Assembly (NCBI RefSeq): GCF_023073915.1
Contig: NZ_JADPKK010000022.1
Coordinates: forward strand, 1,426,001-1,490,000
Origin: Bradyrhizobium sp. 149
GTDB lineage: Bacteria > Pseudomonadota > Alphaproteobacteria > Rhizobiales > Xanthobacteraceae
Reading direction: 5' to 3'
DNA length: 64,000 nucleotides
Position 1 is the stretch's first letter. Every line of letters starts with the position of its first letter. A program made the position numbers and the translations under genes. Shown piece after piece: positions 50,315 to 58,819 of this stretch. The notes under the pieces are model-generated. The model was not told where the DNA came from. It saw nothing but the letters and a program-made list of their open reading frames with translations, and searched no databases.

Positions 50315-52075
50315 ATGGCACGTCTGCTTTCGGTCAATGTCGGCCTGCCGCGCGACGTCGCCTGGCATGGTCGGACCGTCCACACCGGCATCTGGAAGTC
50401 ACGGGTCAAAGGGCCGCGCAGGGTGCGCCGGCTCAACATCGATGGCGACGGCCAGGGCGATACGGCCGGTCATGGCGGCGAACATCGTGCCGTCTTCGTC
50501 TATCAGGACGACTCCTATCGTTACTGGCAGGAGCATCTGGGTCGATCGAATCTGGTCCATGGCCAGTTCGGCGAGAATTTTACGGTCGAGGACCTCGCCG
50601 ACACCAACGTATGCATCGGAGACCGCTACAGGATCGGCGCTGCCCTGTTCGAAGTGACGCAGCCGCGCGTCACCTGCTACCGGCTCGGCATGCGCATGGA
50701 CGAGCCGAACATGGCTGCGCTGCTCGTCAGGCACGGCCGCCCCGGGTTCTATTTCCGCGTGATCGAGGAAGGCGACGTCGAGGCCGGGGACGAGATCGCG
50801 CAGGTCGCCGCCGGGCCCGAGCGCATGAGCGTGTTCGAGATCAACGCGTTGCTCTACATGCCGCCTCATCCGCGCGAACGGCTGGAGCGCGCGTTGCGGA
50901 TTCCCGCGTTGAGCCGCGGCTGGCACCGTTCCTTCGAGGCGCTGCTCGAGCAGCAGCGCAAGGAGAACAAGGCCGCGGGAAACGCCGGACTTGGGCCGGC
51001 GGCGAGCCCATCTCCGGCCTGGCGCGGGTTCCGGCCGTTTCGCGTGGCGCGCAAGATCGCCGAAAGCGGCAACGTGACGTCGCTGATCCTCGAACCCGTT
51101 GACGGACAGTCAGTGGCGGCCGCCCTGCCCGGTCAGTTCGTCGTCATCAGGCTCGAGCCTTCCGCTGCGCAAGCGATGACGCGCAGCTATTCGCTGTCGA
51201 GCGGCTCCGATGCCGCGTCTTATCGCATTAGCATCAAGCGCGAGGCGCACGGCGCCGCCAGCCATTACATCGCCGACGAGCTGCCCGCCGGCGCGCCCGT
51301 GCAGCTCGGTGCACCACGTGGCAGTTTCACGCTACGAGCAGGGGCGCGGCCCGTCGTCCTGCTGAGCGCCGGCATCGGCGTCACCCCGGTGCTCGCAATG
51401 CTTCACGCGCTCGCTGCGGAAGCGACGACGCGGGATGTGTGGTGGCTGCACGGCACCCGTAACCGGCGCGAACATGCGTTCGCCGCCGAGGCGCGCGGAC
51501 TGTTGGCCCGGCTCGCTCGCCATCACAGCCATATCTGCTACAGCGCACCCGATCCGGCCGATCGCCTGGAGGCGGACTTCGACACCGCCGGCCATCTGGA
51601 TGTGCGCCTGCTCGAGAGGCTCAACGTGCCGCGCGATGCGGACTTCTATCTCTGCGGACCGTCCGCGTTCATGAGCGATCTCACGGCGGGCCTGGCGAAT
51701 TTGGGCGTCTTGCCCGATCAAATCCACACCGAATTGTTCGGCGCCAGGCCAGCCCTAACGCCCGGCATCGCGGCTTCGCCGTCAACGCCGGCACATATGC
51801 CGGTCGGCGTCCCCGGCCCCGGCCCGATGGTTTCGTTCGCCCGCAGCGGCCTCAATGTCTGCTGGGGACCATCCTACGCCAGCCTGCTGGAGCTGGCCGA
51901 AGCATGCGACGTCCCCGTGCGCTGGTCGTGCCGGACCGGCGTCTGCCACAATTGCGAGAGCGGGCTGATCGCGGGAGCGGTCAGCTATGCGCCGGATCCG
52001 CTCGACGGACCGGCGGACGGCAACGTCCTGATCTGCTGCTCGCGGCCCCGAAGCGATGTCGTGATTGATCTGTGA
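50315..52075 (+). CDS. MOSC – ferredoxin reductase – 2Fe-2S ferredoxin fusion protein
   Basis: 586 aa with three parts. The MOSC domain (about 1–220) has GDGQGDTAGHGGEHRAVFVY and the Cys-containing VTQPRVTCYRLGMRM. An FAD/NAD reductase domain (about 240–480) has TRSYSLSS and VLLSAGIGVTPVLAML. A C-terminal plant-type ferredoxin has CDVPVRWSCRTGVCHNCESG plus a fourth Cys later. The layout matches YcbX/YiiM-like proteins that reduce N-hydroxylated or sulfur compounds with their own electron chain. ATG 50315 was chosen; ATG 50276 is possible. A redoxin gene follows 15 bases later. Confidence 0.9.
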   Translation: MARLLSVNVGLPRDVAWHGRTVHTGIWKSRVKGPRRVRRLNIDGDGQGDTAGHGGEHRAVFVYQDDSYRYWQEHLGRSNLVHGQFGENFTVEDLADTNVCIGDRYRIGAALFEVTQPRVTCYRLGMRMDEPNMAALLVRHGRPGFYFRVIEEGDVEAGDEIAQVAAGPERMSVFEINALLYMPPHPRERLERALRIPALSRGWHRSFEALLEQQRKENKAAGNAGLGPAASPSPAWRGFRPFRVARKIAESGNVTSLILEPVDGQSVAAALPGQFVVIRLEPSAAQAMTRSYSLSSGSDAASYRISIKREAHGAASHYIADELPAGAPVQLGAPRGSFTLRAGARPVVLLSAGIGVTPVLAMLHALAAEATTRDVWWLHGTRNRREHAFAAEARGLLARLARHHSHICYSAPDPADRLEADFDTAGHLDVRLLERLNVPRDADFYLCGPSAFMSDLTAGLANLGVLPDQIHTELFGARPALTPGIAASPSTPAHMPVGVPGPGPMVSFARSGLNVCWGPSYASLLELAEACDVPVRWSCRTGVCHNCESGLIAGAVSYAPDPLDGPADGNVLICCSRPRSDVVIDL

Positions 52076-52090
52076 AACTGGGAGAGCCTT

Positions 52091-52687
52091 ATGCGACCTG
52101 ACATCATACCGGGAGCAAGCTTCCCGGATTACGAGCTCAGCGACCACACCGGCAAGCACCGAAAGCTCTCCGAGCTGCAGGGTGGCGACCCCATGGTGCT
52201 CGTGCTCGGCCGCGGCGGATTTTGTCCGAAGGATCGCCGCCAGGCCGAAGGGTTGCTGCAACTCCATCGCGAGATGGAGGTGGGCTATTGCCGGATGGTC
52301 ACGATCACCACCGACAACATCACCCAGACCCGCGAATATCGTAGCGGCGTCGGAGCACACTGGCCCTTCCTCTCGGATTCGCGGCGCCTCGTTCAGAAGG
52401 ATCTCGACGTCGCCGAATACACCGACCCCGTCCACAATCCGATGATTCCGCACGTGATCGTGCTGGAGCCCGGCCTCATCATCCACAAGATCTACAACGG
52501 CTACTGGTTCTTCGGCCGTCCGACCGTCGAGGAGCTTCGTCAGGACCTCAGGGCGATCAGCATGAGGTGCCGGCCGGATTGGGACATCGCGGCGCCCGGC
52601 CTCAGGGCGCTGTGGGACCAGGGCCGCAAGGAGCATTTTTATCCCTACGGCAAGGCTTACGTCGAAACTCTCGGCGAACGGGATTAG
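52091..52687 (+). CDS. Redoxin-domain (peroxiredoxin-like) protein
   Basis: 198 aa. The thioredoxin-fold start PGASFPDYELSDHTGKHRKLSEL and the loop GRGGFCPKDRRQ with a single Cys fit an AhpC/TSA-type redoxin, although the usual PxxxTxxC spacing is altered. Activity is therefore uncertain. It starts 15 bases after the MOSC–reductase gene, so the two are probably cotranscribed and share a redox function. Confidence 0.83.
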   Translation: MRPDIIPGASFPDYELSDHTGKHRKLSELQGGDPMVLVLGRGGFCPKDRRQAEGLLQLHREMEVGYCRMVTITTDNITQTREYRSGVGAHWPFLSDSRRLVQKDLDVAEYTDPVHNPMIPHVIVLEPGLIIHKIYNGYWFFGRPTVEELRQDLRAISMRCRPDWDIAAPGLRALWDQGRKEHFYPYGKAYVETLGERD

Positions 52688-52730
52688 AACCACATTCCGA
52701 CATCGTCCGCTCGGGCGAATGCCGGCTTGA

Positions 52731-54203
52731 ATGTGGATGATCCGGATGAAGACCAATCCCGCTCCCGGTGCCGGCCGCATGGGCGCGCGCCAGATCTACG
52801 AAGCCCTGAGGGATCAGATCATGGCGCGAGTGTACGGGATCGACGGATTGCTGCCGTCCTCGCGCGCGCTGGCCGGCGAGATGGGCGTGGCCCGCTCGAC
52901 CGTCACCGTCGCCTACGAGCAGCTCGCCGCCGAAGGTTTCATCGAGACACGCCATGGCGCGCGGCCGCGCGTGGCCCGCGCCGTCGTCGAGCGGGGACGC
53001 ACGCGCATGGCGTCGCGGCCCTCGGCGCGGAAGGTGCGGCTGTCGGCGTTCGGCGAACGGCTGCTTCAAGACCCGCCGCGCTGGACCGAGCCGCCGCGCG
53101 GCCACGTCGCGAACTTCCGCTATGGCGAGCTTGCGTCGTCGGATTTCCCGGTGCTGGCATGGAAGAAGGCCGTGACTGCTGCGATGGCCCGCAAGCCCGA
53201 GCGGCTGGCCTATGACGACCCCCGAGGCGCGCTGCGGCTGCGGACCGCGCTTCAGGGCTATCTGTGGCGGTCGCGCAGCGTCCGCTGCGAGGTCGATCAG
53301 ATCGTCGTCGTGAACGGCTCGCAGCAGGGCCTCGACATCTGCGCGCGCCTGCTGCTCGACGCCGGCGACCGCTTCGTGATGGAGGATCCCGGCTACCAGA
53401 TGGCGCGGCACACTTTTGCGGCGACGGGCGCCGAGACGATCCCGATCCCCGTCGATGCGGATGGACTGGAGACGGCGCGGCTCGACGGCGTCGAAGCCCG
53501 CCTCGCCTATGTCACGCCGTCGCATCAATATCCGCTTGGCGGCGTCATGCCGATCGGACGCCGGCACCAATTGCTCGCCTGGGCCAGGACAAACGACGCC
53601 TGCGTGATCGAGGACGATTACGACAGCGAGTATCGCTACGACACCAAGCCGATCCCGCCGCTGCATACGCTGGAGGGTGGCCACAACGTGATCTATCTCG
53701 GCACCGTCTCCAAGACGCTCTCTCCGACCTTGCGGATCGGCTATCTGGTGGTGCCCGCCGCCCTGCGATCCCTGTTCGCTGCCGCCAAGCAGATCACGGA
53801 CCGGCACACGCCGCTGATCGAGCAGGACGCCCTCGCTTCGATGCTCGAAAGCGGCGCGTACGACAGCCACGTCAGGCGCGTGCGCCGGCGCAACGCCGAA
53901 CGCCAGCGGGCGCTGCTCGACGCACTTCGCCGCCGGTTCGGGGATCGCGTCCGGATCGAGGGCACGGCCGCCGGCCTGCACATAGTGGCGTGGTTCGATG
54001 ATCTGCCGCAGAAGCGTGAGGACGCGTTGATCAAGGCGGCGCGCGCCAGGGGCATTGGCATCTATCCCGTCTCGGCATTGTTCGTCGGACCTCGCCGACC
54101 GCGGAAGACAGTCGGCCTCGTTATGGGCTATTCGGCGCTGGAGGTCGCACAGATCGAGCGCGGCTGCAGGCTTCTCGCGCAAGCCGTCGCCGAACTGGAC
54201 TGA
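52731..54203 (+). CDS. MocR-type regulator (GntR HTH plus aminotransferase-like domain)
   Basis: 490 aa. A GntR winged helix (ALRDQIMARV… LPSSRALAGEMGVARSTVTVAYEQL) is joined to a fold-type I aminotransferase domain. That domain has the PLP-binding Lys region GTVSKTLSPTLRIGYLVVP and the Asp in IEDDYDSEYRY. MocR proteins sense PLP or amino-compound ligands and regulate neighbouring genes. The adjacent PaiB-like gene is a plausible target. ATG 52731 and 52746 are both possible. Confidence 0.9.
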   Translation: MWMIRMKTNPAPGAGRMGARQIYEALRDQIMARVYGIDGLLPSSRALAGEMGVARSTVTVAYEQLAAEGFIETRHGARPRVARAVVERGRTRMASRPSARKVRLSAFGERLLQDPPRWTEPPRGHVANFRYGELASSDFPVLAWKKAVTAAMARKPERLAYDDPRGALRLRTALQGYLWRSRSVRCEVDQIVVVNGSQQGLDICARLLLDAGDRFVMEDPGYQMARHTFAATGAETIPIPVDADGLETARLDGVEARLAYVTPSHQYPLGGVMPIGRRHQLLAWARTNDACVIEDDYDSEYRYDTKPIPPLHTLEGGHNVIYLGTVSKTLSPTLRIGYLVVPAALRSLFAAAKQITDRHTPLIEQDALASMLESGAYDSHVRRVRRRNAERQRALLDALRRRFGDRVRIEGTAAGLHIVAWFDDLPQKREDALIKAARARGIGIYPVSALFVGPRRPRKTVGLVMGYSALEVAQIERGCRLLAQAVAELD

Positions 54204-54277
54204 TGAAATATACAATAACTGGCAGTTTGTCACAGACCAGATTCCGGCTATCTTCAGACCGACACCAGAGATAGACC

Positions 54278-54904
54278 ATGTACATCCCTCCCGCCTTCCA
54301 AGACGACATCGACAGCATCCGGGCGACCATTCGCGGCGCCCGCCTCGCCAGTCTGGTCACGGCCACCATCGAAGGCCCGGTCGCCACGCCGCTACCGCTC
54401 TTTCTTGACGAGAGCGAAGGCGAGCATGGAGTGCTGTACGGGCATGTGGCGAAGGCCAACCCGCAATGGAAGCTGCCGCCGATCGGAGATGCGCTGGCAA
54501 TCTTCAGCGGTCCCGACGCCTATGTGACGCCGTCCTGGTACGCGACCAAGCAGGAGACCGAAAAGGTCGTCCCGACCTGGAACTATGTCGCGGTGCATGC
54601 CTACGGCCCGGTCGAATTCTTCCAGGAGCCCGAGCGCCTGCTCGACACCGTGACGCGGCTCACGAACAGGCACGAAGGATCGCGTGCCAAGCCGTGGGCC
54701 GTTACGGATGCCCCCGCCGATTTCATCGCCGCGCAGCTGCGCGGAATCGTCGGCGTGCGCATTCCCGTCGTGCGGTTCGAAGGCAAGCGCAAGATGAGCC
54801 AGAACCGTCCCGAGGCCGACCGCGTCGGCGTCGCACAAGGTCTCGCGGCGAGCGAGAGCGCGCATGATCGGGAGGTTGCGCCCCTCGTCCCGGTCCCGAT
54901 ATGA
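54278..54904 (+). CDS. FMN-binding PaiB-like protein
   Basis: 208 aa. The N-terminus MYIPPAFQDDIDSI, the flavin-fold stretch VATPLPLFLD and the WYATKQETEKVVPTWNYVAVH segment are those of the PaiB/FMN-binding negative-regulator family (pyridoxamine-oxidase-like split barrel). PaiB was described as a repressor of sporulation and protease genes in Bacillus; its biochemical role is unclear. It lies 74 bases downstream of a MocR regulator gene. Confidence 0.87.
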   Translation: MYIPPAFQDDIDSIRATIRGARLASLVTATIEGPVATPLPLFLDESEGEHGVLYGHVAKANPQWKLPPIGDALAIFSGPDAYVTPSWYATKQETEKVVPTWNYVAVHAYGPVEFFQEPERLLDTVTRLTNRHEGSRAKPWAVTDAPADFIAAQLRGIVGVRIPVVRFEGKRKMSQNRPEADRVGVAQGLAASESAHDREVAPLVPVPI

Positions 54905-55011
54905 GCGAGGTTCGGCGCGCCAAGGCGGGCATGTAAGGAGGACCGGAACCATCCCGGCGTCAGGCTCGTTGGTGCGTCTCAGCATGCATTCACCGCCTGA
55001 CAGGAACCCTC

Positions 55012-55839
55012 ATGTGCCGATGGATCGCATACCGGGGCGAGACCACGTCTTTCGAGCCCTACGTCACCGAGCCAGAGCATTCGCTGATCGCGCAGAGCAT
55101 CCGCTCGCTCCAGTCGACGGCGGGCTCGAATGGCGACGGCTTTGGTCTCGGCTGGTACGGCGAGCATCCGGAGCCTGGGCTTTATCGTGAAACACGCCCG
55201 GCCTGGTCGGACGAGAATCTCCGCTACCTCTGCCGCCATCTGCGCTCGCATTTGTTCTTCGCCCATGTGCGCGCCGCCACCGGCACGGCGGTGACGCGGC
55301 AGAATTGTCATCCCTTTGCCTGCGGCCAGTGGATGTTCATGCACAACGGCTTCGTCGGAAGCTGGAATCGCCTGCGGCGCAAGGTCGAGGCGCTGATCCC
55401 CGATGCCTACTACCCCTCGCGGACAGGCACGACCGATTCGGAAGCGGTGTTTCTCGCCATGATGGGCGCGGGTCTCGAGGCCGATCCGCTCGGCGCAACG
55501 CATCGTGTGCTGCGATCCCTCGTCGGCCTCGTCAACGAAGGCGAGCTTCGTGAGCGGCTACGCTTCACCAGCGCCATCGCCAACGGCCGGGATCTCTATG
55601 CCTTCCGGGTTGCCGTCAACGACGCCGCCAACACGCTCTATTTCCGCGAGGCTGGCGGCCAGGTCATCGTCGCGTCCGAGCCGTTCGACAAGGAAACGGA
55701 CTGGACGGAAGTGCCCGCGAATCACGCGCTGGTCGCGCGCGCGTCCGAGAGCGCGAAGATTGTTCCGTTCGACCTTGCAATTTCCAGTGTGGCCGACGCG
55801 GAACCGGCCCCTGCCAGAAGGATTATCGCCCGCAGGTAG
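55012..55839 (+). CDS. Class II glutamine amidotransferase (YafJ/EgtC-like)
   Basis: 275 aa. The N-terminal nucleophile is Cys2 (MCRWIAYRG), and the family segments GFGLGWYG, FFAHVRAAT and MFMHNGFVGSW are present. It is a stand-alone Ntn amidohydrolase of the type that includes EgtC, which removes a glutamyl group in ergothioneine synthesis. It lies 20 bases before a YbdK-type carboxylate-amine ligase gene, so both may act on gamma-glutamyl compounds. Substrate is not determined. Confidence 0.88.
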   Translation: MCRWIAYRGETTSFEPYVTEPEHSLIAQSIRSLQSTAGSNGDGFGLGWYGEHPEPGLYRETRPAWSDENLRYLCRHLRSHLFFAHVRAATGTAVTRQNCHPFACGQWMFMHNGFVGSWNRLRRKVEALIPDAYYPSRTGTTDSEAVFLAMMGAGLEADPLGATHRVLRSLVGLVNEGELRERLRFTSAIANGRDLYAFRVAVNDAANTLYFREAGGQVIVASEPFDKETDWTEVPANHALVARASESAKIVPFDLAISSVADAEPAPARRIIARR

Positions 55840-55859
55840 TACTTTCGCCGGGCGGGACG

Positions 55860-57086
55860 ATGACATTTGCTTCAGACGTTTTGAAACTGCTGCGGCTCGA
55901 TTCCTCGGACGACAAGCAGCACCTCGTCATTCGCTCGGCCGGCGGACGCGGCAAGGCGGCGGAATATTCGTTCGGTATCGAGGAAGAATACTTCCTCGCT
56001 GATCGGCGAACTTTCGAAGTTGCGATCGAAACTCCCAACGCACTGTTCGAATCGGCGAACTGGTCGACCGGCGGCCAGGCGATGCGGGAGATGTTGCAGT
56101 CCCAGCTCGAGGTCGCCACCAACGTTCACGTCGACGTCACCGACGCGCGCGAAGAGCTTCGCTTCCTGCGCCGCGAAGTCGCGAACGTCGCGGCACAATA
56201 CGGCTTCGCGATCATGGCCTGCGGCACGCATCCGACGGCGGTCTGGCGCATGTCACAGCCGAGCCCCAAGCCGCGCTACGAGGAGATGATCGAGGATCTG
56301 CGCAGCATCGGCCACCGCAACCTGATGTGCGGCATGCATGTGCACGTCCAGTTGCCCGATCCCGAAAAGCGCATGGCGGTGATGCGAGCGATGCTGCCGC
56401 ATCTGCCGCTGTTCATCGCGCTGTCGGCCTCCTCCCCGTTCTGGAATTCACACAAGACCGGACTGAAGGGCTATCGGCTCGCCGCCTATTCCGAGCTGCC
56501 GCGCACCGGCCTGCCCGAATTGTTCGAGAGCAGGCAGGATTACGACGAATATGTCGGCGCGTTGCAGCGCTCCGGCGTGATTCCGGATGAAAGCCACATC
56601 TGGTGGGCGATGCGCCCGTCGATGAAGCACCCGACCCTCGAGCTGCGCGCGCCCGATACCTGCACCTTCGTCGACGATGCCGTTGCCATTGCCTCGCTCT
56701 ATCGCTGCCTGACCCGCTATCTCTACCTGCGGCCTCATCTGTCGAAACAGATCACCGCGGTCGAACGCGCGATTGCGGTGGAGAACAAATGGCGCGCCCA
56801 GCGCTACGGCACCGATTGCATCTTTGCCTCCAAGGACGGGCCGGTCACGATCTCCGAGCTGCTCTCCCGCGTGATCGACGACGTCGCCGGGGACGCAGCC
56901 GCGCTGAACTGCGCCGACGAGGTCGAACACTGCCGCACCATTGTCGAGCGTGGCAGCTCGGCTGAATTCCAGCTTCGCGCCTTCCGCGACAATGGGGAGG
57001 ACATCGCCGCCGTGTCGCGCTGGATCGCAGACGCGACCGTCTCGGGGACGAGCGTCCCGGCCGCAGGCGTCCCTGCGCCGTCATAG
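55860..57086 (+). CDS. Carboxylate-amine ligase, YbdK/GCS2 family
   Basis: 408 aa. The GCS2 pattern is clear: SFGIEEEYFLADRRTFEVA at the N-terminus, then CGMHVHVQLPDPEKRMAVMR and the C-terminal ELRAPDTCTFVDDAVAIA. Members form gamma-glutamyl-type amide bonds; E. coli YbdK has weak glutamate–cysteine ligase activity. It follows the class II amidotransferase gene by 20 bases and is probably cotranscribed. The true substrates are unknown. Confidence 0.88.
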   Translation: MTFASDVLKLLRLDSSDDKQHLVIRSAGGRGKAAEYSFGIEEEYFLADRRTFEVAIETPNALFESANWSTGGQAMREMLQSQLEVATNVHVDVTDAREELRFLRREVANVAAQYGFAIMACGTHPTAVWRMSQPSPKPRYEEMIEDLRSIGHRNLMCGMHVHVQLPDPEKRMAVMRAMLPHLPLFIALSASSPFWNSHKTGLKGYRLAAYSELPRTGLPELFESRQDYDEYVGALQRSGVIPDESHIWWAMRPSMKHPTLELRAPDTCTFVDDAVAIASLYRCLTRYLYLRPHLSKQITAVERAIAVENKWRAQRYGTDCIFASKDGPVTISELLSRVIDDVAGDAAALNCADEVEHCRTIVERGSSAEFQLRAFRDNGEDIAAVSRWIADATVSGTSVPAAGVPAPS

Positions 57087-57150
57087 CGCCCGCGCAAGCT
57101 TCAGGAGCAGCAATGTCGTTCCTGAATTCGGAAGGTCGCGGAGAGAAGGC

Positions 57151-57336
57151 ATGAATCCGGTCAAATGTTGCGCTGGCTGCGGTCATGGACTCATTCCGAT
57201 GCTCTCGGCCAAAGGACGTGCGGAGCTCAGCTGCCTGTGGTGCGAACTCATCGACGCGCGTGCAGTGGACATGGCGAAGTGGGCTGACAGCCCGTACGGC
57301 AAGCCCGATCGGACCGTCCGTCGATCCTTCGAATGA
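57151..57336 (+). CDS. Small Cys-rich (zinc-ribbon-like) protein, 61 aa
   Basis: It starts MNPVKCCAGCGHGLIPML and has a second pair in ELSCLWCELIDARAVDM, so two CxxC pairs could hold Zn. ATG 57151 follows GGAGAGAAGGC, a good ribosome site. No family is recognised. It lies 64 bases after the YbdK-type gene. Confidence 0.6.
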   Translation: MNPVKCCAGCGHGLIPMLSAKGRAELSCLWCELIDARAVDMAKWADSPYGKPDRTVRRSFE

Positions 57337-57673
57337 ACGGCTTCAGACACCCGGCCGCCGGCATTTAATGATCCACGCGGCTGCACGTCCGCGCCAGAAT
57401 GCCGACAAATTAGACAAGACACGTCTCGTCACCAGGCTTGCAGAATTGGCGAATATGGCCATGCAGGCTGGCGAAGCGTGTCATCTAACCTCAGGTGCAA
57501 CCTCGATTTTTCCTCCGCTGGCGGCGGGCCGGAGAGCCTGCGTGCCGCGCGGCGCCCCGACTGGCCCAAAAATCGCAAGGCAGCATCAGGCCTGATTCCC
57601 TGCTCCCCCACGAATGGAGCAGCAAATTGCGTGCGCCGAGAAACCGGGTGAGCGGCCCAGATCGGACAATGCC
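57337..57673. other. 337-bp region without a supported gene
   Basis: Short open frames run through it (for example one containing MIHAAARPRQ at about 57368), but none has a good start site or recognisable sequence. It should contain the promoter of the cupin gene at 57674. No hairpin or repeat stands out. Confidence 0.45.
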
Positions 57674-58813
57674 ATGAACGTGCATGCCGCCGGCGATCTC
57701 AAATTCACCGGCCTCACCCGTCCGGACGGCGCGCCCCTTCGCCTCAACGCTCAGGATTTCGTGGCGATCGATCGCGACCGGAATGCGAAGTTCGAGGCGA
57801 CGTACCGGCCGCAAGCACTCTACAATCGCGCCAACGAAGGCTTTCACGCCAACAACGAAACCTTCCTGCTGCACGAAGTCGCGACCAATCTGCCGATCTA
57901 CCGTCCGGACACCGGCCCTACCGATTTTCACCTGCATCTTCCGCCGGGCGGCTTTCAGCTCGTGTTGGTCACCTCGGGCGTGTTCACCTTCGACTATGAC
58001 GGGCGCTTCTACAATGTCGGCCCCGGCGCGGTGATGCTGCAAAGTGCGATCGTGCACCGCCAGCTGTTCTACACCTGGTCGGGACTGTCGACCGAAGAGA
58101 ACCTGAAGACGCCGCAGACGGTGGTGCCGGATCCGATCTCCATGGGCTATTCGGGCAAATTCCTCGAAGCCTTCATCACTGATCCGACGACTTTTCCAAA
58201 TCCGACCATCGTCGGTCCGGACCAGATAGACGAAGCCGAGACGCCGCGTGTGGCCTGGAGCCACTCTCTGCACGATCGCCCGGTCGATGCAGGTTTCTGG
58301 CTTCAGGACCCCTTGGCGCTCGACGCGCTGTTCAAGCCGCTGACCGACGGCCCGGTCAAATCGCCTATGCCAATCTTTGTGCGCGATATCGGGATCGAGG
58401 CTCCGAGCGGCCATCTCGTCACCGGCCACATCATCGCGACCGACCCGCGTGGCCAGTCACTTTTGCCGAAGAGCACATCGACAGCCGCGGACGCCGCCAG
58501 TTTTGCCAAGGGCGAGGTTGCAATCTATCGCGTCATTCGCGGCACGGCCGAATTCAGGAACAAGGCTGGTGAGACTTTCGAGCTCGCGGCCGGCGACGTG
58601 GTGACGGCGGGCAAGAACGCGATCTGTCTCACAGGTGTCGGTGAGAACACGCAGGTCCTTCGGCTCGGCCTTCTCACAGGCATGAACGACCTCCGCAGCT
58701 GGACGCCGACGCAACGCGACGAGATCGACGGCCTCGCCGGTCAAATTATCACGCAGAAGGACATCCGTCCCCTGCGGACCGAGGGCAAGCCGGTGGGGTA
58801 TCTCTACGGCTGA
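57674..58813 (+). CDS. Cupin-like protein, possible homogentisate dioxygenase relative
   Basis: 379 aa from ATG 57674. Two cupin-like segments are suggested: FHLHLPPGGFQLVLVTSGVFTFDYDG near residue 100 and VIRGTAEFRNKAGETFELAAGDVV in the C-terminal half. The overall layout is reminiscent of bicupin dioxygenases such as homogentisate 1,2-dioxygenase. A complete His/His/Glu metal triad is not obvious, so catalysis is unproven. It converges on gor with 6 bases between the stops. Confidence 0.6.
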   Translation: MNVHAAGDLKFTGLTRPDGAPLRLNAQDFVAIDRDRNAKFEATYRPQALYNRANEGFHANNETFLLHEVATNLPIYRPDTGPTDFHLHLPPGGFQLVLVTSGVFTFDYDGRFYNVGPGAVMLQSAIVHRQLFYTWSGLSTEENLKTPQTVVPDPISMGYSGKFLEAFITDPTTFPNPTIVGPDQIDEAETPRVAWSHSLHDRPVDAGFWLQDPLALDALFKPLTDGPVKSPMPIFVRDIGIEAPSGHLVTGHIIATDPRGQSLLPKSTSTAADAASFAKGEVAIYRVIRGTAEFRNKAGETFELAAGDVVTAGKNAICLTGVGENTQVLRLGLLTGMNDLRSWTPTQRDEIDGLAGQIITQKDIRPLRTEGKPVGYLYG

Positions 58814-58819
58814 GCGGGG

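Noticed and set aside
52602..54233. A 543-aa minus-strand frame over the MocR gene
   Set aside because: No domain, His/Arg-rich; MocR motifs are in the plus strand.
57337..57673. A short gene containing MIHAAARPRQ
   Set aside because: No ribosome site and no conserved pattern.
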